Source: an uncultured Pseudovibrio sp.
GTDB lineage: Bacteria; Pseudomonadota; Alphaproteobacteria; Rhizobiales; Stappiaceae
DNA length: 64,000 nucleotides
Assembly (NCBI GenBank): GCA_947496145.1
Contig: CANMBS010000006.1
Span: 145,440-209,439, forward strand
Direction: 5' to 3'
Shown here: piece after piece, positions 40,620-50,273 of the stretch
How positions within the stretch are numbered: position 1 is the stretch's first letter
How the letters are laid out: every line of letters begins with the position of its first letter
The notes under the pieces: generated by a model
What the model was told of the DNA's origin: nothing
Seen by the model: only the letters and a program-made list of their open reading frames with translations
Database searches by the model: none
Program-made: the position numbers and the translations under genes

Positions 40620-42421
40620 TGTTCTTCTCCTTCACACTGGTCCAGCTCGACCAGAACACCGTCCTTCAGTGTAAGCACACGGTCTGCGGAACCAACCACA
40701 CGCGGGTCGTGGGTTGCAACCAGAACAGGTTTGTTGTGCGCCAGTTTCTTGAGTGCACCAACGACCTTTTGAGCGGTTGCGCCGTCCAGATCGGCGGTTG
40801 GTTCATCAGCAATGATCAGCCTTGCATCTTTGCGCAAAGCAGCGCGAGCCAGCGCAAAACGTCTGCGTTCTCCAAGAGATAAGCCTTTGCCGTCCTCACC
40901 AATCTGACCAGACAGGCCACCGGGTACTTTCAGAAGCAGCTCGTCAACAGCTGCAAGTTTGAGGACTTGTGTGAGTGTTGCATCATCAGCGTTTTTGTCG
41001 GCGCGGCGTAGGTTGGCGCGTAGTGTGCCGTGAAATAGTTCCGGATTTTGAGAGAGCACGGAAATAGCTTGCTGCCAGTTGGTCAGGCCGTAGGAGCTGA
41101 GCGGAAGACCACCATAGGCGATCTGTCCCTGATCTGATGGCAGGAAGCCGAGGATACAGTCCATCAAAGTTGACTTTCCGGTGCCGCTTGGCCCTTTTAT
41201 CACAACCAGCTCCGGTTCGCCCAAAGACAGATTTACGTCAGCCAGAATGGTGCGGTGGCCTCTGGAAACGTGCAGGCCGCGGATTGTCAGTGCGCCTGTA
41301 TCCGGTAGCGGTACAACATCAAGACCAGTGCCAATGACGTCTTCGGGGGTGTCCTGTTCCAGATTCTTTTGCAGCTCAACAATATGATCGGCTGCTGCGA
41401 TGCCTGCGGCGCGGTCATGGTACGCGGCAGCGAAGGCACGCAAAGGAGCGAAGTATTCTGGAACGATCATCAGCATGAACAGACCACCTGCCAGTGTGAG
41501 CGGAGAGCCATAAGCACCGAAGTTCCATTCTCCCAGTAAAGAGAAGCCGACATAAATTGCGGTGATGGCAATGGCTGCTGCGCTGAACAGTTCCAGTGCT
41601 GTGCTTGAAAGGAAGGCGATGCGCAGCACACGCATGGTAGAGGTTCGGAACTCGCCCCCCAGTTTGCGGATATCATCTTCTGAGCGCTTTACCGCTCCGA
41701 ACAGGCGCAGAGTTTCCATGCCTCTGAGACGATCCAGCAGCAGGCCGCCCATATCTGCCAGAACGCCAAGCTGACGCTCGCTGGCTTTTTTGGCGCGGAT
41801 ACCGACAATTGCCATAAAGACAGGCACAAGGGGGCCGAAGACCAGCAGGCAGAGCGCTGCGAACCAGCTCACATAAGCCACAGCAATCAAAAGGACCACG
41901 GGCACAAGAGAAAGGCGAGCCTGAATGGGGAGAAAACGGCCCAGATACGGCCCGATGGCCTGAATGTGCTCCACTGCGATGGAGGCGATTTTACCGCTGG
42001 CAGGCAGTTCCGTGGCCGGAGACAGGTTTGTCAGATTGCTCAGCAGGCTGGTTTCCAGTCTGTGACGCGCCTTGGAGGCTGCACGAACAGCAATCTCACC
42101 GCCTCTTACCTTCAGAAAATGGCGGATGGCTGCGAGGATAAGAATAGATGCTGTGGCATAAAACGGATCAAGGCCGGGCCCGTGGGGGTCAATCAAACCA
42201 GCAATCGCCAATGCCAGAAGCGCGGCCTGCGGAATCCAGAGAATTTCAGAAAGGCCCTGTAGCATCGCACCGCGTTTGACCAGCTTCATTTCCGGCTCTA
42301 CGGCTTTTTGTAACCAAACCTGACCCGCTGATTTGGTGCGGGCGCGCTTGCCTTTTGAGCGACTTGCTTCCGCCACCCCTGCATCGGACAACTCTCTTAC
42401 ATCTGCGAGTTTTTCAGTCAT
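40616..42421 (-). CDS. cydD: thiol reductant ABC exporter subunit CydD (601 aa)
   Basis: The N-terminal membrane domain is followed by an ATPase with Walker A GPSGTGKST, signature LSLGERRRFALARA and Walker B RLIIADEPTADLD. It forms the heterodimer with CydC. The start is set at MTEKLADVRE (42421); an upstream ATG at 42454 adds 11 residues. No cytochrome bd genes (cydAB) follow in this window. Confidence 0.94.
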   Translation of the reverse strand: MTEKLADVRELSDAGVAEASRSKGKRARTKSAGQVWLQKAVEPEMKLVKRGAMLQGLSEILWIPQAALLALAIAGLIDPHGPGLDPFYATASILILAAIRHFLKVRGGEIAVRAASKARHRLETSLLSNLTNLSPATELPASGKIASIAVEHIQAIGPYLGRFLPIQARLSLVPVVLLIAVAYVSWFAALCLLVFGPLVPVFMAIVGIRAKKASERQLGVLADMGGLLLDRLRGMETLRLFGAVKRSEDDIRKLGGEFRTSTMRVLRIAFLSSTALELFSAAAIAITAIYVGFSLLGEWNFGAYGSPLTLAGGLFMLMIVPEYFAPLRAFAAAYHDRAAGIAAADHIVELQKNLEQDTPEDVIGTGLDVVPLPDTGALTIRGLHVSRGHRTILADVNLSLGEPELVVIKGPSGTGKSTLMDCILGFLPSDQGQIAYGGLPLSSYGLTNWQQAISVLSQNPELFHGTLRANLRRADKNADDATLTQVLKLAAVDELLLKVPGGLSGQIGEDGKGLSLGERRRFALARAALRKDARLIIADEPTADLDGATAQKVVGALKKLAHNKPVLVATHDPRVVGSADRVLTLKDGVLVELDQCEGEEQ

Positions 42422-42870
42422 TCCGCTTATCCGGTTCCCTCTTAGCCGGGGCATTCAGCCTGTAATTCACTGGGTCATTTCCAGAAAAGTGCCAGAAATA
42501 CCGTAGGTTATGGCACTCAACACATGATCCGTCCGACCTGTCGCTGCATTCCATTCCTTAGAATTACTCCAGTATTTTAATATTTCGCAAGAAACTCCTC
42601 GAAAAAGACCCCTCATTTGCTGTGGGACAAATGCGCACAGGCTTGCCCCTGAGTGATCTGTAAAGCCGCGTAGCTTCTTGCACTGCCTTGTATTTACGGG
42701 GTTTTACCGAATATCTGCCACGACAAAAGTCAATTTACCATTGGTATCCCAATTTTTCGGGAAAATTAACTGCGCTTGGATAGGGTTCCCCTCGTTCTCT
42801 TAGTAATCCCAGCATACACCCTCCCCACGGGCTGACATTGCTGAATAACAACAGGAGGAGAGAACCTGCC
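42422..42870. promoter_or_regulatory. 449-base intergenic region between divergent cydD and a secreted-protein gene
   Basis: It separates divergent genes and must hold both promoters. AT-rich elements occur near 42571-42590 (TATTTTAATATTTCGC). I see no ORF with both a good start and a good composition. The ribosome binding site AGGAGG for the + strand gene is at about 42853. Nothing else is assignable. Confidence 0.35.
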
Positions 42871-43407
42871 ATGGTCCGTTCCATGACCTTTTTGTCGCTG
42901 GCTTTACTTGCAGGGACAGGTCTTACATCCTCGCTTTTTGCCTCTGAGAAGGCCGGTTTTACGGCAGAGCGAAGCGATGTAATTCCGCCACTGGAGATAT
43001 ATAAAACCATGGCCAGCGACTTACAGCCGGATGGCTGGATTACCTTTCAAAGTCTGGGCGGTCAACAGATTATCAGCTTTGCTCCTGTAATGTCTTTGCG
43101 GTGCCGCCTGAGCGAAATCAACTATTCGATAGATACCAAAAAGGTTGACCGAAGTTTCCCAATCCCTCCTTGTGATAGGGAATACCCGTTCCGAGTTGAG
43201 GCGCAGAGCATACACAAACCATATTCATTGGAGTTTGAAGGTGGAACGGTGCAGGCACTTGCAGTTCAGCTGACCTGGGATGACGGCACAAAGAGCGAAA
43301 TCGCCTATTATGAGCCTTGCCGTTCTGTAGGGGCAGCGCCCTGTGCTTATCCATTAGGTCGCAATACGCAACCGGCAGAAAATAAGCCTATCAATCCCCT
43401 CAAGTAA
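42871..43407 (+). CDS. secreted hypothetical protein (178 aa)
   Basis: A signal peptide (residues 1-24, with FLSLALLAGTGLTSSLFA) predicts export. The mature part contains four to six Cys residues (CRLSEINYSID, PPCDREYPF, EPCRSVGAAPCAYP), so disulfides are likely. I recognise no domain. ATG 42871 follows AGGAGGAGAG. A terminator follows it. Confidence 0.72.
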   Translation: MVRSMTFLSLALLAGTGLTSSLFASEKAGFTAERSDVIPPLEIYKTMASDLQPDGWITFQSLGGQQIISFAPVMSLRCRLSEINYSIDTKKVDRSFPIPPCDREYPFRVEAQSIHKPYSLEFEGGTVQALAVQLTWDDGTKSEIAYYEPCRSVGAAPCAYPLGRNTQPAENKPINPLK

Positions 43408-43410
43408 AAA

Positions 43411-43428
43411 GGCGCTCCGGAGAGCGCC
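43411..43428. terminator. bidirectional terminator between secreted-protein gene and mmsA
   Basis: GGCGCTC (43411-43417) pairs with GAGCGCC (43422-43428) over a CGGA loop, with AAAAA before and CTTTC after. It lies between converging genes and can serve both strands; the T run for the + strand is short. Confidence 0.75.
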
Positions 43429-43455
43429 CTTTCAAATCTATTTACCTAAAAAAGT

Positions 43456-44955
43456 TTAGGCCATTGTCGGGATAGAGAATTCTGCACCTTCCTTCACACC
43501 AGACGGCCAGCGGGAGGTCACTGTCTTGGTGCGGGTGTAGAACTTGAAGCCGTCCGGGCCGTGCTGGTTCAGATCACCAAAGCCAGAACGCTTCCAGCCG
43601 CCGAAGGTGTGGTAAGCGAGCGGCACAGGGATTGGCACGTTGATGCCGATCATGCCGATGTTGATGCGGCTTGCGAAGTCACGGGCGGTATCGCCATCAC
43701 GGGTGAAAATCGCAGTCCCGTTGCCGTACTCGTGATCCATTGGAAGGCTCAGAGCTTCTTCGTAGGTGTCTGCACGCACAATAGTCAGAACCGGACCAAA
43801 GATTTCCTCTTTGTAGATGTCCATGTCTCTGGTTGCGTTGTCAAACAGGCAAGGACCGATGAAGTTTCCGTCTTCGTAACCCTGAAGTGTGAAGTTACGA
43901 CCATCAACAACAAGGTTTGCACCCTGCTCTACGCCGGAGTTTACCAGACCAAGGATACGCTCGCGGGCCTGCGGGGTGATGACCGGACCAAAGTCCACAT
44001 CATCGCCAGAAGTGTAAGGTCCAACTTTAAGACCTTCCACACGCGGGATCAGCTTTTCAACCAGGCGGTCACCGGTTTCTTTGCCAACCGGAACAGCAAC
44101 GGAGATCGCCATGCAGCGTTCGCCAGCTGCACCATAACCTGCACCGATGAGTGCGTCAGCTGCCTGATCCAGATCAGCGTCCGGCATGATGAGCATGTGG
44201 TTTTTCGCGCCGCCGAAGCACTGTACGCGCTTACCAGCAGCCGTGCCACGGGTGTAGACATACTCAGCAATCGCGGTGGAGCCCACGAAGCCAACAGCCT
44301 GAATGACCGGATCATCAAGGATTGCATCAACAGCTTCCTTGTCACCGTTCACGACGTTGAGAACACCATCAGGCAGGCCTGCTTCCTGCATCAGTTCAGC
44401 AAGCATCAATGGTACGGATGGGTTGCGCTCAGATGGTTTGAGGATGAAGGAGTTGCCTGCTGCCAATGCCACGCAGAACTTCCACATTGGAATCATGGCC
44501 GGGAAGTTGAATGGTGTGATGCCTGCAACAACACCCAGAGGCTGGCGCATGGAGTACATGTCGATGCCCGGACCTGCGCCCTCGGTGAACTCACCCTTCA
44601 TCATCTGTGGTGCGCCGATGCAGAACTCTGCAACTTCCAGACCACGGATCACATCACCTTTTGCATCCGGGAAGGTTTTGCCATGTTCAGCAGAAAGCTT
44701 GGAAGCCAGTTTGTCCATGTCGCGGTGGAGCAGGGACACGAACTTCATCATCACACGTGCGCGGCGCTGCGGGTTTGTTGCGCCCCATGCGACCTGCGCT
44801 TTTTCAGCGATTGCAACAGCTTCCTGAAGTTCAGCAGTGGTTGCCAGAGCAACCTTTGCTGTAACTTCACCAGTTGCCGGATTAAATACATCTCCGGTGC
44901 GACCGGATTTACCAGCTACACGCTGACCGTTGATAAAATGACCAATTTCTTCCAT
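43456..44955 (-). CDS. mmsA: CoA-acylating methylmalonate-semialdehyde dehydrogenase (499 aa)
   Basis: It oxidises methylmalonate semialdehyde to propionyl-CoA and CO2 in valine and myo-inositol breakdown. The aldehyde dehydrogenase fold is clear: PFNFPAMIPMW, FVGSTAIAEYVYTRGTA, and the nucleophilic Cys in GAAGERCMA. The start 44955 is chosen because GGAGG lies a few bases upstream; an in-frame ATG at 45018 lacks it. The divergent LysR gene is the probable regulator. Confidence 0.94.
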   Translation of the reverse strand: MEEIGHFINGQRVAGKSGRTGDVFNPATGEVTAKVALATTAELQEAVAIAEKAQVAWGATNPQRRARVMMKFVSLLHRDMDKLASKLSAEHGKTFPDAKGDVIRGLEVAEFCIGAPQMMKGEFTEGAGPGIDMYSMRQPLGVVAGITPFNFPAMIPMWKFCVALAAGNSFILKPSERNPSVPLMLAELMQEAGLPDGVLNVVNGDKEAVDAILDDPVIQAVGFVGSTAIAEYVYTRGTAAGKRVQCFGGAKNHMLIMPDADLDQAADALIGAGYGAAGERCMAISVAVPVGKETGDRLVEKLIPRVEGLKVGPYTSGDDVDFGPVITPQARERILGLVNSGVEQGANLVVDGRNFTLQGYEDGNFIGPCLFDNATRDMDIYKEEIFGPVLTIVRADTYEEALSLPMDHEYGNGTAIFTRDGDTARDFASRINIGMIGINVPIPVPLAYHTFGGWKRSGFGDLNQHGPDGFKFYTRTKTVTSRWPSGVKEGAEFSIPTMA

Positions 44956-45053
44956 GAGGTCCTCCAGTCTCAAATCCATCTGGTTGGCTTGTGCATGCTG
45001 CTTTTGGCAGCTGCACAAGCAAATTTCGAATGTGACCCTAGCATGAACTATAT

Positions 45054-45098
45054 TTTTCGCATATCAATGAGATAATTACCGAAACTGTTGTGCGAAAA
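45054..45098. promoter_or_regulatory. 8-bp inverted repeat in the mmsA-lysR intergenic region
   Basis: TTTTCGCA (45054-45061) and its reverse complement TGCGAAAA (45091-45098) are 29 bases apart, upstream of both divergent starts. The spacing suits a LysR tetramer site, or a looped operator. Regulation of mmsA by the LysR protein is inferred. Confidence 0.5.
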
Positions 45099-45146
45099 TT
45101 AAAGCGCAAGCCGCAGGCAATGTGAGATTGGGAGCAATAAGAAATC

Positions 45147-46037
45147 ATGAATTGGGACGATGCAAGGGTCTTTCTTGCTGTTGCTCGCTCTGGGCAGATT
45201 TTGGGCGCGGCACAAAGGCTCGGTTTAAACCATGCGACAGTTGGGCGACGTATCTCAGCTTTGGAAACCGCCCTGCAAGCCAAATTAATTGACCGACGCA
45301 CGACTGGATGTGCGCTGACTAACGAAGGCGAGCGTTTCTTCGAATTTGCCGAGAAAATGGAAACCGAGATGCTCACAGCACGCACGGAGATTGGCGGCAC
45401 GGATGTTGAGCTTTCCGGCGCTGTACGTATTGGGGCACCGGATGGATTTGGGGTCGCCTTTCTGGCACCAAGACTTGGTGCGCTCAATGAACGTTATCCG
45501 GACCTTACACTGCAACTCGTCCCGCTCCACCGGGCGTTTTCACTTTCCAAACGCGAGGCTGACCTAGCGGTGACTGTCGGGCCTCCAGAACATGGGCGTC
45601 TGGTAAGCCGCAAGCTTACTGACTACTCCCTTGGGCTATATGCATCGCGTGCTTATGCTGAGAAGTTCGGGTTGCCGTCTAACGAAGAAGAGCTGAAACA
45701 ACATCGCTTGATCGGATATGTGGATGATCTGATCTTTGCTCCTTCGCTCAACTACTCCGCTGAGTTTTCCAAGGACTGGCAATCACGCCTGGAGTGTGCC
45801 AGTGCACTTGGGCAGACAGAAGCAGTTCGCGCAGGCAGCGGTATTGGCATCCTGCATGGATTTATTGCAGATGGGAGTGATGATCTTATTCCCGTGCTGC
45901 CTCATCGGCGCATTTCTCGCAGTTATTACCTCGTAACTCATGAAAGTGCGCGACATCTGAGGCGTATTAAAGCCGTCTCTGATTTTATTGGAGATCTGGT
46001 GAAGCAGGAAAAGGAACTTTTTAAAAGCCACATATAA
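45147..46037 (+). CDS. LysR family transcriptional regulator (296 aa)
   Basis: The N-terminal helix-turn-helix (VFLAVARSGQILGAAQRLGL, NHATVGRRISALE) is followed by the substrate-binding domain (VRIGAPDGFGVAFLAPRLGA, ADLAVTVGP). It is divergent from mmsA across 191 bases, which suggests it controls that gene and perhaps itself. No inducer can be deduced. Confidence 0.92.
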   Translation: MNWDDARVFLAVARSGQILGAAQRLGLNHATVGRRISALETALQAKLIDRRTTGCALTNEGERFFEFAEKMETEMLTARTEIGGTDVELSGAVRIGAPDGFGVAFLAPRLGALNERYPDLTLQLVPLHRAFSLSKREADLAVTVGPPEHGRLVSRKLTDYSLGLYASRAYAEKFGLPSNEEELKQHRLIGYVDDLIFAPSLNYSAEFSKDWQSRLECASALGQTEAVRAGSGIGILHGFIADGSDDLIPVLPHRRISRSYYLVTHESARHLRRIKAVSDFIGDLVKQEKELFKSHI

Positions 46038-46107
46038 CCAACTGATAGCAATAGATTATTTATCTACCTTAGTGATGCACCCTGATTGTATCTGAAGGCG
46101 AATAATA

Positions 46108-46977
46108 ATGATTGTTAAGCTTGCTGAGTATGTTGGCGCTCCTATTCTGGTCGTGATGATCGCTGCTACACTATTATATTTTGACTTTGTGGGTCATCTG
46201 ACAAGGGAAAGCTATGCATCAACCGGAGAGCGCAAGCCTGCTTTGCTGGACGTTCTTGTTACTGAAATCCCCTCTCTACCTCTCCTCAGAGCAGAATTTC
46301 CTTAATTATACAAGGATTTACGCAACACACTTGAGAAACAGATTCACATTATCGCAGATGAACGAGAGATACCCCATCAAGCAGATGAGCTGCTCTGCCG
46401 TGCACTTCAGCTCTCTCGGCCTCTTTTGAAACACGCTGAGGATGATATGTTTATTGATGTTCTGCGGGCTAAGCGCAACCTTGCCTTGAAACTTTAAGAA
46501 GCCAAAGGGAAAGAGATTTGCGCTCAGGTCTTTACGGGCTCAACTGGTGCGCTTTTTGAAAGCCGTGAAGCAATAATGGCTGAGACCATACGAGAAAGTC
46601 TGACTCTGTTCCGTTTTATTGCACGGACACAGCTTCAAGCGCGAAATGATGGGACTACAATAAACTGCAAGGCCCTCGAAACGGTCAAAGAGGCCCCAGT
46701 AAGCGGCCTGAACCCATCAAAATCCACTGATACAGAAATGCATCTCCCTCCCCGCCGCTCTGCGTTCACTGCTCTGGTTGAAGTTTCCCCAATGGACCCG
46801 CTTAACCGCATATTCGCTGCTGATCCGACAGACAAGTCTCTTTGCGATAATGAAATTCGACTTTATGATGCGCTCCTGAGTCTACCTGCACCACATGGAT
46901 TTCCTGTGCGCAGATACTTCGCGGATCTGCTTTACTTTGCAGGGTTTCAGCGTTTTAGAAGGCTCAATACCCCTTAA
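46108..46977 (+). pseudogene. one 290-codon frame interrupted by two in-frame TAA stops
   Basis: ATG 46108 (after GAAGGCG) opens a frame with a membrane segment (APILVVMIAATLLYFDFV). TAA at 46303-46305 and again at 46495-46497 interrupt it, yet the same frame continues with protein-like sequence through both stops to 46977 (LYKDLRNTLEKQIHIIADE; then EAKGKEICAQVFTGSTGA). No frameshift is needed, which points to a recently inactivated gene or to two nonsense changes. The middle and last parts have no ribosome binding site of their own. No family was recognised. Confidence 0.7.
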
Positions 46978-46980
46978 GCA

Positions 46981-47012
46981 AAACGCTGATTGCGAAGACC
47001 AGCGTTTTTGCT
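46981..47012. terminator. bidirectional terminator before manB
   Basis: AAACGCTG (46981-46988) pairs with CAGCGTTT (47000-47007), followed by TT and flanked by A residues on the other side. It lies between the interrupted gene and the converging phosphomannomutase gene. Confidence 0.7.
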
Positions 47013-47031
47013 GCCTGAACCTGAAAAAAGG

Positions 47032-48543
47032 CTATGCGAGTTCCTTAAGTGTTTGATTATAGGCACCTACTTCAGAATTTTCGCGCAGCACAACATCAAT
47101 TGCTTTGAACATTGCATGCAGGCGTTCCAGAGAAACAGGACTTTCTACCACGACAACCAGTTCAGGCTTGTTTGAGGATGCACGGACAAGCCCCCATGTT
47201 CCATCGGAACACACGACACGCACGCCATTCACTGTGTTCAGCTCCTCAATTGGGTGATCGGCTATCGCCTCCCCGTTTATCTTCATGGACTGGAAGTGAG
47301 ATACAACACGATCAACCACATCATATTTGATCTCATCTGCACATTTTGCAGACATGGTCGGAGACCCCCATGTCATTGAGAGGTCGCGGCGCAGATCCGC
47401 AATGGTTTTTCCAGGATTGCGGTCCATCATGTCCAGCACTGCAATTGCCGCAATCAGGCCATCGTCATACCCCCGCCCGATGGGGGGATTGAAGAAGAAA
47501 TGTCCTGATTTTTCAAAGCCCGCAACGGCTTTTAAATCCTTCACACGACGTTTGATGTAAGAGTGACCAGTCTTGAAATAGTCAGTCTTCGCGCCATTGG
47601 CCTGAAGAACCGGGTCACTGAGATAAAGACCTGTTGACTTCACATCTACAATGAACTGGCTTCCCGGCTTAAGAGCTGAGATATCGCGGGCAAGCAGGAC
47701 CCCCACCTTATCAGAGAAGATTTCCTCCCCCTCGTTATCGACCACACCGCATCGATCCCCATCACCGTCAAAACCCAGCCCGACTTCAGCGCCTGTTTCC
47801 AGAACTTTGTCCCGGATTGCATGAAGCATCTTCATATCCTCAGGGTTTGGATTATATTTCGGGAAGGAATGGTCCAGCTCACAGTCCAGAGGAACCACCT
47901 CTACTCCGAGAGCTTCCAAAACTCGCGGCGCAAATGCGCCAGCAGTTCCATTTCCGCAAGCGACAACGGCTTTCACTGGCCTGCTCAGCTTCTCCCGATT
48001 GGTCAAGTCTGCGAGATAACGCTCTGCCAGTTCAGGATGGCATTGATACGCACCACCTTTACGCAGGACACCTGCCCCACTCAGAACGATCTCTTTCAAA
48101 CGGTTCATCTCTTCCGGTCCGAATGTAAGCGGGCGGCTTACACCCATTTTCACACCGGTCCAGCCGTTATCATTGTGCGAGGCAGTCACCATGGCGACGC
48201 AGGGCACATCCAGATCAAACTGCGCAAAGTAGGCCATGGGTGACATGGCCAGACCAATGTCATGCACCTTAACGCCTGCGGACATAAGGCCAGTCATCAG
48301 CGCCATCTTGATTGAGGCGGAATAGCTGCGATAATCATGCCCGACAATGATTTCCGGGCGCACGCCCAGCTCGTAAATGAGGGTACCGAGGCCCTCGCCC
48401 AGCGCCTGAACACCTTTCAGATTGATCTCTTTTTCAAAGAGCCAGCGTGCATCATACTCACGAAAACCGGTTGGCTTGATCAAAGCGGTCGTTTCGTAGG
48501 CCAAAGTGTTTGGCTGAAGTTGAGAAACCGGTTTACCTGACAT
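47032..48543 (-). CDS. manB: phosphomannomutase/phosphoglucomutase (503 aa)
   Basis: It interconverts mannose-6-phosphate and mannose-1-phosphate. The phosphoserine loop (VTASHNDNGWTG), metal loop (GFDGDGDRCG) and substrate loop (FEKSGHFFF) are all present. It lies downstream of the GDP-mannose pyrophosphorylase gene on the same strand with 99 bases between, so the pair probably makes GDP-mannose for surface polysaccharide. The N-terminus is slightly longer than usual. Confidence 0.93.
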   Translation of the reverse strand: MSGKPVSQLQPNTLAYETTALIKPTGFREYDARWLFEKEINLKGVQALGEGLGTLIYELGVRPEIIVGHDYRSYSASIKMALMTGLMSAGVKVHDIGLAMSPMAYFAQFDLDVPCVAMVTASHNDNGWTGVKMGVSRPLTFGPEEMNRLKEIVLSGAGVLRKGGAYQCHPELAERYLADLTNREKLSRPVKAVVACGNGTAGAFAPRVLEALGVEVVPLDCELDHSFPKYNPNPEDMKMLHAIRDKVLETGAEVGLGFDGDGDRCGVVDNEGEEIFSDKVGVLLARDISALKPGSQFIVDVKSTGLYLSDPVLQANGAKTDYFKTGHSYIKRRVKDLKAVAGFEKSGHFFFNPPIGRGYDDGLIAAIAVLDMMDRNPGKTIADLRRDLSMTWGSPTMSAKCADEIKYDVVDRVVSHFQSMKINGEAIADHPIEELNTVNGVRVVCSDGTWGLVRASSNKPELVVVVESPVSLERLHAMFKAIDVVLRENSEVGAYNQTLKELA

Positions 48544-48642
48544 GCTTTCTCCTAGGAAACTTCAACCCGCTGTTTAAGAGAGCTGTTGAGTTGATTTTAT
48601 GCGCAACACGCCCGAAGACGCTGTCAATGCAAGATCACTTTA

Positions 48643-50046
48643 TCAGTCGCGCTGAATGTCATCTTCGCCAATGTAAGCCCCTGACTGGACTTCGATCATA
48701 CGTACCGGTATTCGACCCGGATTTTGCAGTTTGTGCCTCGCTCCAAGGGGAACAAACACCGACTGATTTTCCGAAATCAATTCCTCTCTTCCGTCAATGG
48801 TGGCCTCTAGCGTACCACTAACAACAACCCAGTGCTCGGCCCGGTGAATATGGCGCTGCAAGGTCAAACCTTTGCCCGGCTCTATCTGCATGGATTGTAC
48901 GCGGAAACGGTCGCCTTCTGTAATACGTTCACTCCAACCCCACGGGCGATAGACCCTCCGGTGCTGAACGGTTTCTGGCCGGCCTGCTTTTTCCAGCTGC
49001 TCGACCACCTGTTTGACATGCTGAGCTTTATCTTTTGCGGCAACAAGAAGTGCATCCTTGGTATTGATCACCATGACGCCTTCAAGACCAACCACGCTGA
49101 CCAAAGCATCTTCAGAATAAACGAGGCAATTTTTGGACTGCTCGAAAATCGCTTCTCCCAGAGCAGAATTCCCCTCGTCATTTTTGGGCATGGTTTCCCA
49201 AATTGTAGGCCATGCTCCAAGGTCGCTCCAACCCGGGTCCGTTGGCACACAAGCAACGTTGCTTTGATTTTCCATGATGGCGTAGTCAAAGGAGATATTG
49301 CGGATCTTTGCAAAGGCTTCTTCATCCAACCGCAGGAAATCCAGATCACGACGAGCGCTGGCATAGGCTTTTACAATCTGATCCCAGATGTCGGGGGCGT
49401 GTTTCAGAAAGGCGTCACGCATAATTGCTGCGGAATACATGAAAATACCTGCATTCCAGAGGTAGTTACCATCAGCCAGAAATGCTTCCGCTGTTGCAAG
49501 ATCAGGCTTTTCGACAAATGCCTCAACACTACGCACAGGTTCGGTGCCAACATGCAGCTTGATGTAACCATATCCCGTGTTTGGTTCGTCAGGTTCAATC
49601 CCAAATGTTACGATCTGCCCGGCACTGGCTGAAACCAGTGCTGCATCCACAGCACATAAGAACTCCTTTGTATCGGCGATCAGATGATCTGACGGAAGAA
49701 GAAGCACAACTGCATCTTCGTCATTTTCCAAAGCCATCAGGGCAGCAAGCGCAGCGGGGGCTGCGGTGTTACGTCCGCATGGTTCCAATACAATGGCCTG
49801 CGGTTCCATACCCATCTCGCTCATCTGTTCACCAATTAAGAAGCGATGGTCCTGATTGGAAATTACAAGTGGCGCACCAAACCGATCTGAGCTGACACGC
49901 TCGCAGGTTTTCTGAAAAAGAGTCTGTCCCTGAAATATTGGAAGAAACTGCTTCGGTCTTTCTTTACGGGATAAAGGCCAGAGACGAGACCCAAACCCAC
50001 CAGATAGAATCACCGGCGTGATTTTACTCATGCGACTGCCAGTCAT
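48643..50046 (-). CDS. manC: mannose-1-phosphate guanylyltransferase / mannose-6-phosphate isomerase (467 aa)
   Basis: It makes GDP-mannose. The nucleotidyltransferase motif SGGFGSRLWPLSRKERPKQF is at the N-terminus and the cupin isomerase domain (RPWGWSERITEGDRFRV, QRHIHRAEHWVVVSGT) at the C-terminus. Start ATG 50046 or the next Met at 50031 are both possible, as neither has a clear ribosome binding site. It is transcribed first, then manB. Confidence 0.94.
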   Translation of the reverse strand: MTGSRMSKITPVILSGGFGSRLWPLSRKERPKQFLPIFQGQTLFQKTCERVSSDRFGAPLVISNQDHRFLIGEQMSEMGMEPQAIVLEPCGRNTAAPAALAALMALENDEDAVVLLLPSDHLIADTKEFLCAVDAALVSASAGQIVTFGIEPDEPNTGYGYIKLHVGTEPVRSVEAFVEKPDLATAEAFLADGNYLWNAGIFMYSAAIMRDAFLKHAPDIWDQIVKAYASARRDLDFLRLDEEAFAKIRNISFDYAIMENQSNVACVPTDPGWSDLGAWPTIWETMPKNDEGNSALGEAIFEQSKNCLVYSEDALVSVVGLEGVMVINTKDALLVAAKDKAQHVKQVVEQLEKAGRPETVQHRRVYRPWGWSERITEGDRFRVQSMQIEPGKGLTLQRHIHRAEHWVVVSGTLEATIDGREELISENQSVFVPLGARHKLQNPGRIPVRMIEVQSGAYIGEDDIQRD

Positions 50047-50273
50047 AACTGTTTGGTTAGCTTTGAACTAAATGATTAGACTATTCCTAAACTCAGTGCT
50101 CTCAGAGAAAACCCCAAAAAACTGTGTAGTTTCAGTGTATCACATATTCTCACGAATATATATTCAGTGCAGCCTTCATTCTTCATCTAGTTAATCTTGA
50201 GGTATGACCCCGAACAGGGATAGCCACCCCGCACTTTATAAGGTTAAGCTTTTGCACTGGACGGAGGGGATTT

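Noticed and set aside
43561..45075. 504-codon open frame on the + strand
   Set aside because: It is fully antisense to mmsA. Translation is His- and Cys-rich with no motif; long antisense frames are common opposite GC-biased genes.
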